From the NCBI RefSeq assembly GCF_000350225.1, contig NW_005179160.1, positions 65,460-129,459 on the forward strand: DNA of 64,000 nt. The letters are read 5' to 3'. Below are positions 34,737 to 46,496 of the stretch, in pieces. This DNA is from Chondrus crispus. Taxonomy: Eukaryota; Rhodophyta; Florideophyceae; Gigartinales; Gigartinaceae. The notes under the pieces are model-generated. The model saw only the letters and a program-made list of their open reading frames with translations, was not told the DNA's origin and ran no database searches. The first letter of the stretch is position 1, and every line of letters begins with the position of its first letter. The position numbers and the translations under genes are program-made.

Positions 34737-37128
34737 AAGGTAGGTGGCCCTAATTCTTGGCCAGTGCCCCTAATCATTTGGCCACCTTGTTTGTTACGTA
34801 ATAATAATCGAAATTATAATAATTATGCACTCTCGGTCCACACAATGGCCCTTCTCATCTCTTCTGAATGCGGTTGTGCCAAAACATGTAGTGGAATTCA
34901 AAAACAAATCAGACCAATCGATTCAGCTGTGTCCAAAACAGCGGAATACGATCTATCAGATCCTAGATCCTCATGAATACAGTGAGAGGGCGGGTTTCTG
35001 GGATCAATGTCGCCAAAACCCCGCCTTCCCATTCACAAGCAGGCATCAAACTAGAATAGCTGCCCCCCTTTCAATCTTCCCCCACTTTTCCTTGTTCCTT
35101 CTCCTCAATTTGCCATCCCTGCGATAGCATAAGACGACATTATGAGCCGTCCGCATGTACCTCGGCGCCGTGAAGACCGCAAATGTCTTGCGGTTCAAGA
35201 GTCCCGGGCAGGGCGTATGTCCGCAAGAGATGCCGCAAAGTGGTTTCAAATTTCTCGGTCCACAGTCCGGTACGCCGCAGAAACGCTAAACAAAACAATT
35301 ACGAAGCAGGCTGGGCGACCATGCGCGCTAACTGATCAAGAAGAGAAACCAATTCTCGCTCTCCTTACTGATTACGCAAACAAAGGAATACTGATGGACT
35401 CCCATCATGTGAGACAGGCCGTCGCAATCATGGTGTCTCACATGACGCCAAAAAGACAAGCGTTACTGCCATTTCGCGAGGGACAACCGGGTAGAAAGTG
35501 GGTACAAAACTTCATTAAGAGGCACAACAAACTCGTCAAATTTTCCAAACCAACAAAGCAAGAAGCCGAGAGATTCGACGCATGTAGTGGGGAGGTCTTG
35601 GCTACGCATTTTGCTACTGTTGAGAGAATAATTGCTGAATACGACATCGACGCTGAACGTATGTGGAATTTGGACGAGTGTGGAGTTACACCTGGCAAGG
35701 ATGTCAATGCCAGGTCAAGATCAAGAAAAATGATGCCTCGAAGTTGCTCCCAAGACATAAAAGTCCCCCGCTTCTCGTACGACAAGAGAGTAACGATGAT
35801 GCCCACAATATCCGCAGCTGGCAGTACAGGGCCATGTATATTCGTTTTTAAAGGCAAAAGAATTCCTTTCAGGAATGTGTTGCGTCATGGAACTGTGGTG
35901 TTAGAAACACCTTTATGCGTACAACCGCGGTGTTCTCTTGGTGCACTGCGTGAGGAGTGCGGAGGCGTTGATCAAACGAATTTTCTCAACTGGGCACGCT
36001 GTTTTGTGGACAGTGTTAGCGATTTGACAGCAAATGGGAGGAAGCTTCTGCTCATTTATGATGCTTTCCGCTCTCATTTATCACTTGGTGTTCTACAGTT
36101 GTTTCATAAAAGCAACATCATCGTGTACGCTTTGCCCGCCCATACCAGCGGGAAGACACAACCGTTAGACGTGGTAGTGTTCAGTGTGTTTAAGCGAGAA
36201 CTGAACAAAGTCATGAATTCAGTTGCTACAAAGGAGGAAGTTGAGAGTTGGGATGTCTTTAAATTGTGCATGCTAATAAGGCATGCATATGAGAAAGCAT
36301 TGTCTTGGGAAAATATCAAGGCAACATTTTGCAGAGCGGGATTATGGCCTCTCGACAGTCGGAAGCTCCTATCTGTTCCACGCCCAGCCGCGCCTGGCAG
36401 TTTAGAAAAAATACTGGATAAGGGCCAGTTAGCTGATTTATTTGAAAAGAAGAGGGCAGTGCTAAGGGAACAAGTGCTTGGCGAAGAAGCGGTTCTACAG
36501 TCAAGGGGATATGTTGACTCTACATGCGGCCAAGTCATGACGTCAGCGAATGCCCTGACTCTGATTGAGGCGCATGTCAATCGCAAAAGACGTGCCACAG
36601 CGTCGGCGAAATTGGTCGCCAAGCAGAAGGAATTGGTGGAACAGAGGAACGTAGTGGCGTGGGAGAAAAGGAGGGCATTGCTGCGAGAGTTTGTGGAGCT
36701 GAGGAGGGCAAACCAATGTGGGGAATCGATAGAAACATATAGAAATCATGTGCGACCTCTCGGAGAACGACGGGCTTCTGCCAAAATTAATGCTGCACGT
36801 CGCGCACACGATGCTGCAACAGGCGGTGGTGGATCGAGTGAGTGACGTGGACCCAATAAACGTTACATAATTTTGGCAGTCCACCGAGCCAATTCCGATC
36901 AGTGACCGATCTTTAGGCACTTTTTGCCAAATTTCCCTTGCTTCAGTGTGGAATGTTGCCTGTCACCTTTCTTTAGTGGCGTTTCGCTTTAGCGGAAACG
37001 ATTGGTGGACTTTGATAGAGCTTCAAGTCACGATTCCAACGGTCCAGAAACCATGTTCTCCGGCCCTCATTTCCTAGTTTTGTTTTTTAAATTACTACCG
37101 GTGGCCAAGAATTAGGGCTACCTACCTT
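34737..37128. mobile_element. pogo-like Tc1/mariner element, full length
   Basis: 27-bp terminal inverted repeats (34737-34763 and 37102-37128) differ at one base; each outer end is AAGGTAGGT when read inwards. TA flanks both ends (34735-34736 and 37129-37130), the typical target duplication. The 2392-bp element has one intact transposase gene. Subterminal TTGGCCA occurs again at about 34778-34784. Confidence 0.92.
35142..36845 (+). CDS. pogo/CENP-B-like DD35D transposase
   Basis: Intact 567-codon gene with start ATG 35142. Residues 1-60 form a psq-type helix-turn-helix (RMSARDAAKWFQISRSTVRY). A CENP-B-type second HTH follows, ending PGRKWVQNFIKRHNKL. The DDE_1 core has Asp178 (WNLDECGV), Asp307 (LLIYDAFRSH) and Asp343 (HTSGKTQPLDVVVF), with 35 residues between the last two. 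The C-terminal 150 residues are charged and helical. It would cut and join the TIR ends at TA sites. No disruption is visible, so the element could still move. Confidence 0.93.
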   Translation: MSRPHVPRRREDRKCLAVQESRAGRMSARDAAKWFQISRSTVRYAAETLNKTITKQAGRPCALTDQEEKPILALLTDYANKGILMDSHHVRQAVAIMVSHMTPKRQALLPFREGQPGRKWVQNFIKRHNKLVKFSKPTKQEAERFDACSGEVLATHFATVERIIAEYDIDAERMWNLDECGVTPGKDVNARSRSRKMMPRSCSQDIKVPRFSYDKRVTMMPTISAAGSTGPCIFVFKGKRIPFRNVLRHGTVVLETPLCVQPRCSLGALREECGGVDQTNFLNWARCFVDSVSDLTANGRKLLLIYDAFRSHLSLGVLQLFHKSNIIVYALPAHTSGKTQPLDVVVFSVFKRELNKVMNSVATKEEVESWDVFKLCMLIRHAYEKALSWENIKATFCRAGLWPLDSRKLLSVPRPAAPGSLEKILDKGQLADLFEKKRAVLREQVLGEEAVLQSRGYVDSTCGQVMTSANALTLIEAHVNRKRRATASAKLVAKQKELVEQRNVVAWEKRRALLREFVELRRANQCGESIETYRNHVRPLGERRASAKINAARRAHDAATGGGGSSE

Positions 37129-37130
37129 TA

Positions 37131-38593
37131 CCGGGTTGTACAAGTGAGGAAAGAGCCGGAGGAGGTCGTGTAAACTTTACGTCGATCAGGGCGCTTGTAT
37201 CGCCGGATGCGGGGCCCGAACGGATGGTGACTCTGGTGGCGTTCGCGCCACCATGTCCGTACGCGAAAGACGTGGCAAGCCCTCCAGGGTCTATCCGACC
37301 AAGCGATGTCATAACATAAAAATCCGCGAAACTTATCTATTTTTCTTCGATCGGTTGAATCGTTTTAAATTTTTTCTCGGGTTACAACGGACTAGAAAAC
37401 ACTCTACGTAATGCTTCTATGCCACTGTTATGAAATTAGCTCAAAGAAAAATGCGTACTGTGAGCCAACTTCTACTTTTGAACGCCATTGAAGAACGGCC
37501 TAGTACAGAAGAGGAAAATGAGAAAAGGGGAGCAACAAATCCTTCAGCGTACGGTCCAACGTAATATGGGTGAAACAAACAATGGTTTGCCGAATTACTG
37601 TAGACTGTACTTTTATAGTCGTGAAGCACTGCAGAGGAGATCATCAGTGCCACCGCAACTACTGTACTTCGACAAACCACGGAAAACGGATGAAGTCAAC
37701 ACTGACACGTGATCAATTGAACGCTGCCTGTGGCAACAGGCTACGATTATGCGGTTGTGATGGTGCTACACCCACAAAAGGCAGCGTTACATGTGTGCGA
37801 AGATATGGAGAGTACAATGTCTTGGGCTAATAACAGCACATAGATAACAAGTTAGGGTATTCTAAAAAATGATCATGAGGTTTGTGCTTTATCTATACGT
37901 ATTCAGTACGCTGGCCTTGAAAATTATTTTCGTCATAGGCAAACTCAGTTTTCCTACAGAAACAAGCAATGCTCTACCGTACATGTCCCAGTGCGCAAAA
38001 CTTTTGGCAAACGGCTTCTTTTGCCACGGTGATCCCCGCGTATACTAATTTCCGTGTCTGTCTGTCTGTGTGTTTGTGTATGTGTGTTCGTGCGCTCCCG
38101 CACGGGTTCTCATTGGCGCACGGGGGCGCTGCGGCGACAAGTGGCGGCCACGTGCGGGGCGGCCTGGCCGCATAGCGCACGGGGGCGCTGCAGCGACAAG
38201 TGGCGGCCACGTGCGGGGCGGCCTGGCCGCAGGCCAGGCGGCCACGCGGACACGTGTAGAAAGCGGCGGGGCCGTGATTTAATTTCATTTTTTACTACAG
38301 TGACAAGTGTACTGTGCGGACGGGGGGCGGCCTGGCCGCAGGCCAGGCCGCCACTGGGACACGTGGCTACCACGGGCACTAATGCGGCACTACAGTAGTT
38401 TACGAATTTAAATTTAACACTACAGTAGAGTAAAAATAATAATACAGCCCCGATCCGCCTCGCGTTCGCTAGCGATCCCGGCGCACACCGTCTATGCGAA
38501 ATCAGTAAGTTACTAACTGTCCTCTTTGCTCCGGCCGGCTTGCCGCCCGCGGTATTAGAGCGCACGCGAACGCTTACTGACATTTGACGGTGT
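37131..38593. other. Intergenic; possible small exon and GC-rich repeats
   Basis: 37131-37312 is GC-richer and has a minus-strand frame (GGLATSFAYGHGGANATRV) that could be an exon; no family seen. A 58-bp tandem duplication (units at 38116 and 38174) and two copies of the palindrome GCGGCCTGGCCGCAGGCC (38218 and 38327 regions) follow. A GTAAGT at 38505 and a TTTTTTACGCAG acceptor at 38598-38609 could bound an intron of the next gene, but no start codon in phase was found. Confidence 0.4.
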
Positions 38594-39229
38594 GTGGTTT
38601 TTTACGCAGTGTCTACGCAAGAAGAGAGAGAAGAACTACGCCGCGCGCGCCGCGCCGCGACCCCGATCCGCCTCGATTTCGGCGATTCCCCGCCAGCGAC
38701 CACACGTGTCACAGTCCTACAACCAGCTCCTCCGCGCGCGCCCGCCCCACGTGTACCGCGCGCGCCGCTCCCACGTGTGCCACGGCTCCCACGCGCCCCT
38801 GCGCCAGCATCTGCACCACGTGTACCACGCGCTCCGGTCCCACGTGTTATACGTTTGCCCCCGCCTATCATTCCTACATTTCGTGGGCTACGTGTGCCAC
38901 GTGCAATCGAGCGGCCGCGTGCGCGCGCGTTGCCATCTGCACGTGTGCCACGTGCAATCGAGCGTCCGCGTGCGCGCGCGTTGCCAGCTGTCAGTGCTGT
39001 GTTGCGGAGTGTGCCCGTGTACACGTGTGACATCTGCAACTTTCATTGCACGCGCGCGGTACTGTGGGACGGGCATGCGCAAACCGAGGGGCACGTGGCT
39101 CAAGTGATTCAAGCGGGCCGCACATTCCGCTGCGAGGTGTGTTTGTGCACGGTGGCAAGTGCCCACGACTTTAGGCGACACCTGGCGGGCAAGAAGCACA
39201 AGAGGAAGCTCCAATCGATCACGGGATAG
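38594..39229 (+). CDS. U1-type C2H2 double zinc-finger protein with Pro/Arg repeats
   Basis: The frame opens before 38594 and has no early ATG; exon 2 may begin at 38610. The first 135 residues are Pro/Arg/Ala repeats (PRVPRLPRAPAPASAPRVPR). They include a 17-residue direct repeat (RVPRAIERPRARALP) made by a 51-bp DNA duplication at 38891/38942. Then come two U1-type fingers: Cys145, Cys148, His161, His167 and Cys180, Cys183, His196, His202 (C-x2-C-x12-H-x5-H), a type that binds double-stranded RNA or RNP. It lies about 200 bp before the Helitron gene on the same strand and may be carried by it. Confidence 0.65.
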   Translation: MVFYAVSTQEEREELRRARRAATPIRLDFGDSPPATTRVTVLQPAPPRAPAPRVPRAPLPRVPRLPRAPAPASAPRVPRAPVPRVIRLPPPIIPTFRGLRVPRAIERPRARALPSARVPRAIERPRARALPAVSAVLRSVPVYTCDICNFHCTRAVLWDGHAQTEGHVAQVIQAGRTFRCEVCLCTVASAHDFRRHLAGKKHKRKLQSITG

Positions 39230-39423
39230 TACAAGATAATAAAGGCCCTACTGTTACTTCTTTTGCTAAGTGCTCTCGCGGACGACCTAGCTGGCTGACG
39301 TTGCGTTTAGACCTTTGAGGACTGCTTGCTACGACTCATAGCGATCTACAACGGACCCCTCGCACTTACGTCAACCCTAGCTGCACTTGCTGAGATACCA
39401 CTAGCGCGCTGGGCATAACACAA

Positions 39424-42400
39424 ATGGCGGGACCAGCAGATGAAGACGTAGCAGAAGCAAGAAGGCAGCAAAGAAACGCGCGTACAAGGGCAAGGAGAGC
39501 GCAAGAGTCGGAATCTGAAGCTCAAGCACGTCGTGAGGCAGGTCGAGCTCGGGCGAGAATCCGGAGGGGACAACACACCGATTCTGAGGCTCAAGCGCGT
39601 CGCCAAACCGCCCGGGAACGTACTGCAGCACGAAGAGCAGCAGAGACTTCTGAGCAGCGCGAAGAGCGTCTTCGTCGAAACAGGGAGAGAACCAGGGCGC
39701 GCAGAGCCGGTCAATCACGGACAGAGGGTCTCAGAGAGTCTCCAAAGCTCCGAGCAGCAACGGAACGTGCCAGAGCCTCGAATCGAGCATCTATGCAACG
39801 CACGAGACAGCCTGAGAGCACTCCTGACCGCATAACTCGATTGGAGGCCTCTCGTGTCTCAATGCAACAAAGAAGAGCTGACGCGACAACCCCAGAGAGA
39901 CATGAGCGTCAAGACTCAAACTGAAGATCCACAGAAGCAGCTAGAGCGGAAGAAAATACCCCCCTCCGAGATGCACGGCGCGAAGCGGATCGCAATGCGA
40001 CACGAGGAGCTAGAGCCGAGGAAATTACTCCTGCTCGTGAGGCGCGGCGAGACCTTGACCGTCTATCCACCCAACGATCAAGGGATGCACAAGACACACC
40101 GACTCGGAATGCCCGGCAACGATCCGACGGCCAGGCTCGAACGGCTTCTCGGCAGTTCTTCCCCCCACTATCCGAATCCTCGCCTTCGTATCGCGATCTC
40201 GGCATGGTCCATATTGAGTGTTCGCACTGCAAAGCTCTGCATTTCGTCCAAGAACGCATCGTGAGCAGCTCTGTCGCAAGGCCCATGTTTTCCACATGCT
40301 TTGGGAAGGGGAAGCTGTCACTGCCCCTTCTCACCGACCCGCCAGCTCTTCTGCGCTCTCTTCTCATCGATGATACTCCAAGGGCCCGCCGCTTCCGTAA
40401 AAACATTCGAGCATACAACTCAGCGCTGTCTATGGCGTCCGTGGTCGCCAAATGGGTGAACAGAGGGCCCGGTACTTCCAATTTTAACCACACAATGACG
40501 ATGCAGGGCGAGATGTACCATTACATGGGTCCCATGATGCCATCCGAGGGGCGGGCGCCTTCCTTTGCTTCCGTTTACATTCACGACACTGACTACGGTA
40601 CTCAAACGCGCACAAGGCTTGGCGGAGCCTCTACACGGCTGGAAGACACACTGTTAATGCAACTGACGCACATGCTGCACGAATGCAACCCCTACGTGCA
40701 GACTGTTCTCAGTATGCGAGAATGGGCTCAATCCCCTCAACCCAACACTCCAGCCCCGTACCAGATGGTCATCCATGCCGACCGCAGGCCAAGTCATGAG
40801 CACGTGCGCCGGTACAATGGTCCCGAAGCTTCTGAAGTCGCCGCATTGATCCCTGGAAATGAAGACGGAGAGATTGGGCGAAGAGATATCGTCGTGCGCA
40901 GGCGAGGGACTCTGAACAGTAACGGGAACGAAGTGCTGGATCCGATTTCAGTCAGTCATCGTGCATACGATCCGTTGAGTTACGTGCTTTTGTTCCCGAA
41001 CGGTAGAGATGGATGGTATCCAGAGCTTCGATTCTCCAGTCATGACGACGGCAGACGTACCAAGATTACTCCGATGATGTACTACGGATGGAATTTGTTC
41101 GAAAGATCAGGCGAGTTCAGCACAATCTTGCACGCAGCGCGACTCTTTCAGCAATACTTGGTTGACCAGTTCTGCAAAGTGGAGGCAAAATGGCTTTCGT
41201 ATCTCCGCCACAACCAGACACAACTTCGAGCCGCCGACTACACCTCACTGCGCGACAGCCTAGGAGACTCCGGTCGTGCTGAAGATGAAGCCGATGCCGT
41301 GCGTGCGGGACGACTGTTCATTCTCCCTTCCACGTACATTGGAGGTGACCGCTACATGAGGCAGCAGATGCACGACATCATTGCTATATCGAACCAAATT
41401 GGCCACCCGGACATCTTCCTCACTATGACATGCAATCCAAGCTGGCCGGAGATCACAAGAGCCCTACTGCCGAACCAAACGCCTCAGGACAGACCGGACC
41501 TGTGCGCACGTGTGTTTCGTCTCAAAATGAAAGATCTCATGTCCTTGGTCATCAACGAAGAAGTATTCGGAACCGTCGTTGCCCATGTACGAGTCATCGA
41601 ATTTCAGAAACGCGGTCTTCCCCACGCTCACGTTGTATTTTTCCTAGATGAAGTCTCCAAGAATGATCTGCGTACTCCCGAAAACGTCGACCGCATTATC
41701 TCTGCCGAGATCCCGTCTGCCAAAGATCCAGAACTCCAAGAGGTCGTGCTCAAGCATATGATTCACAATCCATGTGGAGAACGCAATCCAACAGCCGTGT
41801 GCATGGGCGAGCAGTACTGCAGGAAAGGGTTTCCAAAATCGTTCAAACACGAAACCAGCCAGTCCGACAGTGAGTACTACATCACGTACCGAAGAAGGGC
41901 ACCCTCTGCAGGTGGCGTCTCCATCGAGCGACCCTCCCGTATTGGCCGACGACAGCAATCCGTCGTGTTCGACAACTCCTGGGTCGTTCCCCACAGTCCT
42001 CTGCTTCTACGATCATTCGCTTGCCATTTGAATGTGGAACTCTGCGTTTCACGCGTTGGCGGAATCAAGTACCTCTTCAAGTATGTTTGCAAGGGACAAG
42101 ACCGAGTGACCATGGAAATCACTGCCGAGAACGAGTGCCACGACGAGATCTCCAACTTCCAAGACGCCAGATACGTTTCGGCATCGGAGGCCGCACGGAG
42201 GTTATTCTCCTTTGACATTGTAGATCGCAATCCTCCAGTAGTCAGGCTTGCAGTGCATCTGCCCAACCACCATACAGTATACTTTGAGGAAGGGCGAGAT
42301 CAGGAGGCGGCGCTTCGACCAGCATCAGGTACGAAGCTGACCGAGTGGTTTAAAGCCAACGAGAAGTACCCAAGCGCGAGGCATCTTCGGTACCACAAGT

Positions 42401-44514
42401 TTCCAAGGTACTTTACGTGGAAGACACGCACCAAGTCATGGAGTCCAAGAGCAACCCTGCGAAGACGGAACGCCACCAGCGAAGAGGAAGCCTACGATTT
42501 CAGTGGTACAGGTGTCAACGTAGTCGGTCGAATCTACACTGTCAGTCCGAGGGAGGGTGAGCGCTACTTTCTTCGCCTCCTCCTCACACAAGTGCCAGGT
42601 GCGACATCCTTCGAGAACTTGCGAAATATCGACGGCGAGCAGTGCACCAGCTTCCGAAAAGCTTGCTTACTACTCGGTTTGCTGGCCGACGATGCCGAGT
42701 GGAAGCACGCAATCCGAGATTCATTCCGGTCAAGCTTCGTTCCTCTTTCTCATCTGTTTGCTACGATTCTGGCACACTGCCAGCCTTCGGACCCTCTCTC
42801 GCTGTGGAACGACCACCTGGACATGTTTCTCACCGATATTCGCAATCGTGCACGCAGACAACCCATTCGAAGACAGCAGCTTCGCGATGATCACCACGCC
42901 ACATCTTACGTGCTTCGAGAGGTACAGGAGGCCTTGCAGATCGTGCGTTCCGACTGGACACTCGCAAACTTCGGACTCCCACTGCCCGATGACAGCCTTC
43001 CTGCTTTGGAACAGCAAAACGAGATCGAGACCCCCGAAGCTAGAGCGCAGCAGTGGAAAGAGCGACTACAGACGTCGTTGCCGCTGTTGAACACAAATCA
43101 ACGTCATGCCTTTGACGAAATAGTGGGCTCCTTGCTTCCAGGCGTATCCGTCTCTGCATTGCTTCAAGGATCCTCAAGCGCCGTGGCGGGACCTTCTATG
43201 CCGACACGAAGTGGTCGTCTCTTCTTCCTCTATGCTCCTGGCGGAACAGGCAAAACATTCGTGCTCAGCGCCATTCAAGACTTCCTTCGTACGCGCCGTA
43301 AGCAGGTCATCGCTGTCGCTACGTCTGCTACTGCTGCTGTGCTGCTCGACGGTGGACGCACCGCTCATTCCGTGTTCAAGATTCCCATTCCTGTATCTGC
43401 CGAAAGCACGTGCAGCTTCTCCGCTAACTCCGACACAGGCCGTACACTGCAACAAGTCGATCTCATCATATGGGACGAGATCGTCATGTGCCATCGACAT
43501 TGCATTGAGACTGTCAATCGCTCCCTTCGCGACTTGATGCAAACCGACCGGCCCTTCGGAGGAAAGTTCCTTGTGCTCCCTGGAGACTTTAGACAAATCC
43601 TTCCCGTCGTTCCGGGCGGGTCCCGAGGTCAAATCGTGAGCGCATGCGTCAAGGCTTCCCCGCTGTATCGAGAGTGCCGATTCCTGCGCCTTACCGAGAA
43701 CATGCGCCTTGCTGCTCTCCGAGCGGACCCTGCAGAAGATGTGGAGGCTCTCAACTTTCCAGAGTTCCTCCTCAGCGTCGGGGAAGGCAGAATTAACGGC
43801 CAACAGCGCCCGGAAGGGATCTCACTTCAACAGTCCGTTGCGTTCGAGCATACCATCCGCAATTCATGCCTCAAGGTCTTCCAAGGCATTCGAGACAATC
43901 ACGCCGACCCTGCCTGGCTCACTAAGCGCGTTATACTCACCACAAAGAACAGGCCGCTCGAGGAAGTCAACGAGGTCATCGGCAACATGATTCCGGGATC
44001 GTATCGAACGTATTTGAGCGCAGACAAGGTCGAGAACGAAGACACCAACGCGCTGATCTATCCCACAGAAATGCTCAACACTTTGACCGCCGGATCTGCT
44101 CTACCAGACCACAAGCTCAAGCTCAAGAAAGGCTTCATCGTCATGCTTCTGCGCAATCTCGATCCCGCTACCGGTCACGTCAACGGCGCGCGATATGTCA
44201 TCGACAACATGACCAACAACCTGCTCTTTCTACACGTTACCACCGGGTCACACCAAGGCAACAGACTGTGTCTTCCTCGAATGCCCTGCAGACCAGGAGA
44301 CGACAACTTTCCCATCCCTGGCCTCACCCGAACGCAGTTCCCCATTCGCACGTGCTTCGCCCTTACAACGAACAAAGCGCAAGGCCAATCCTTCGGTGGC
44401 CGCATTGGTCTCGACTTACGAGATCACTGCTTCTCGCACGGTCAACTCTACGTCGCACTATCAAGGACTACTCACCCAGGGAACGTCACTGTCCTCACTC
44501 GAGAGTCCAATTGA
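39424..44514 (+). pseudogene. Helitron Rep/helicase gene with one internal UGA
   Basis: One frame runs from ATG 39424 to the stop at 44514, interrupted only by TGA at 39922-39924. The N-terminal part before and after it is the Arg/Ala/Gln-rich repeat region common in these proteins. From ATG 40204 a 1436-residue stretch is intact: Helitron-like N domain (ECSHCKALHF), HUH motif GLPHAHVVF (His474, His476), Tyr pair in YLFKYVCKG (Tyr623, Tyr627), then a PIF1 helicase with APGGTGKTF (Lys1017), IIWDEIVM, LPGDFRQILPV, TTNKAQGQSFGG and YVALSRT. Translation from 40204 could still give a nearly complete enzyme, so pseudogene status is not certain. Rolling-circle transposition is the family function. 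Confidence 0.85.
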
Positions 44515-44679
44515 ACAACGCGAAACATAGTTTACCCCGAGGTCCTTCAGTAGTTACCAAAAAAAGTAGACGCCATTGTCTTTACATCTTTTCATTGCCA
44601 CCCTTCCCAAATAGTGTTCCTCCACGCTTTCTTGGCTCGGCGCGCGAAGCGCGCACGGAGCCCACTTGTCACTACCTAA
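39424..44679 (+). mobile_element. Helitron, 3' end identified, 5' end not found
   Basis: Behind the Rep/helicase gene a GC-rich hairpin (44634-44662, GGCTC-GCGCGC / GCGCGC-GGAGCC with a small loop and one bulge) is followed 13 bases on by CTAA (44676-44679), fitting the Helitron 3' signature of hairpin plus CTRR. The next base is A rather than the usual T of the AT target, a weak point. The left end must lie left of 39424, perhaps left of the zinc-finger gene; no convincing TC end was found. Confidence 0.7.
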
Positions 44680-44772
44680 ACGTAATGCACAAAGTGTAAT
44701 CAACAGTGCACCTTACACGGTCGAAGCCGGGTCTGAGTCAGGTTCAGAAAAGAGCTTACCAGGGTATACAGA

Positions 44773-46496
44773 ATGGAACGGGTTTCCTGCACTGATGGTA
44801 TATATTTTACTGTGTCCTACCGCTCACAGAGGTTTGGCTGCCTCACCCCGGTCGTCGTGATTTCCTTTTGGGGTGGGCGGAATCAATTTCAAATGCTGTC
44901 AATTGGAGCGGTTAATCTTTTGCTCAACGTCACCATTCTGGCTGTACTTCTGTTTGCTGAAGCGCTGATCGGGAGTACCCTTCTGAATTTTGCCACTTCG
45001 CGTCTCATCACTACCGGCAGTGCTCCCGTCGTTCATGAAACTGATACGCATCTACCGTTTGTGCCATTATCTGTCATCAAATACCGCAAACATCCGGGTA
45101 TGTCCGCCATGCTCCTATCCTGAGTGTACAGGAAGAGTCCTACTCTCTGTTTACTAAATCGTTCCCCCCATCTTACCTTCCTCAGCAATACTATGCACGA
45201 TTTTGATGTCTGTTTTTCTTGTGGCGTCCGGGCTTTATTCTGATATTGGCGTTGATGTCTCACCCAAGTGTCAGACGCAAAAAGATCACGGTCAGATTAT
45301 GAACATGACTTCAGATTACTACGCGGGGCTGAGTTCCACGATCTTGGTGTCTGCCTTAACTGCCTTCAGCATTATAGGGAATGTGAATTTTACCGAAGGG
45401 GAGTTGGAGCGTGTTCAAGTTGGATTCCCTCGTCACCTGCGTGCAGACACTTGTTTTTCTTGCGTGCCTCGTGAAAACACAGTCATAGTCGACAAGTGCT
45501 CGATTCGAAATTGGAAGAGATATGAACCTGGGGAGCTCGATGTTGGAGTTGTTTATGAAGAGCAATATCCGTTTACGACCGTGGCAGGGTTTCGAGAAAC
45601 CACAGAGAATCCACGTGAATTTTTCGGACCTGGAGATGTAGTGAACAACAATGACATGGCATCTTCATTCTTATTCAGCGTCAGTGCGGACAAGGAGATA
45701 GTCCATTATCTCGAATACAACGAAAAGAGACACATATCAGAATTGAGAGAGAGCAATTAAGTCCCCTGGAAATCTAGTCAGTGCTTTGACAAGAACAAGT
45801 GTATCTGTGAAGAATATTTCGTGCGAACACAACTTGTTGGATGCCAAAATTGTTGCGCTCATTTACAGAAACTACAGAACGAGTCAACTTGAGCAGTTGT
45901 TTCTACCGCCGAGTTTTAACGAGAGCTCCATGGAGTTTAGCATTGCTTTCACTGCAGGCTCTGTCTATCGAGCCATTTATGCAGCGCTAGCAATACAGAG
46001 TGATCGAGAGGAAGGAGAATTTTATGTGTACAAGGAGTGCGGTCGATATCGGTGGAACTTCCTTATCCCAATAGGAGTGTGTGTTTGTATAACTGTTGTG
46101 CTGTGGTTGGTATCATATACATACATTCGTAGAAGTTGGAAATATGGAGGGGTGAGCAAGGACATGCAGCAGTGGCATCGTCTGGCGCAATTTCTGCAAC
46201 AACGGAGTGCTTGTTGGACAGCTTCCGACGATGTGCCGGAGGATTGGAGCACATGCAGGCCACTCTTTGATGAGGCGCAGTTGCTAGATAGCGAGGAGGG
46301 AGGGCCTGAGGGTTGCCAGCTAGTGGTTCGGCAAAGATTGAAGCATGCGGGACAAGTGCACGTGTCCACGTGTGCGAGATTAAAGAGTGGGGTGTTGGTA
46401 GACTTTAGTTGTCGGAAAACCTCTATGACCAGGTTTTTCCTTCTTGAGTCAGGTCTGTTTCTGACGCAGGCGCACTGGAGCCTGAGTCGTTCCTAG
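44773..46496 (+). pseudogene. Spliced membrane-protein gene with one late frameshift
   Basis: Exon 1 ends at 45097 and exon 2 begins at 45186. The 88-bp intron starts GTATGT, has TACTAA (branch point) about 40 bases before CCTCAG, and keeps the frame. The product has two hydrophobic segments near the N-terminus (LLNVTILAVLLFAEALIGSTLL and AILCTILMSVFLVASGLYS), a Cys-containing outer domain with NVNFTEG and NESS glycosylation sites, one C-terminal membrane span (FLIPIGVCVCITVVLWLVSY) and a cytoplasmic tail. At the GAGAGAGAG tract (about 45750) a one-base shift puts the last 240 codons in another frame: slippage mutation or sequence error. Family unknown. The true start may lie upstream. Confidence 0.6.

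Noticed and set aside
38584-39107. Alternative Arg/Cys-rich frames over the zinc-finger gene
   Set aside because: Only the frame from 38594 gives two correctly spaced C2H2 fingers; the others are GC-rich repeats.
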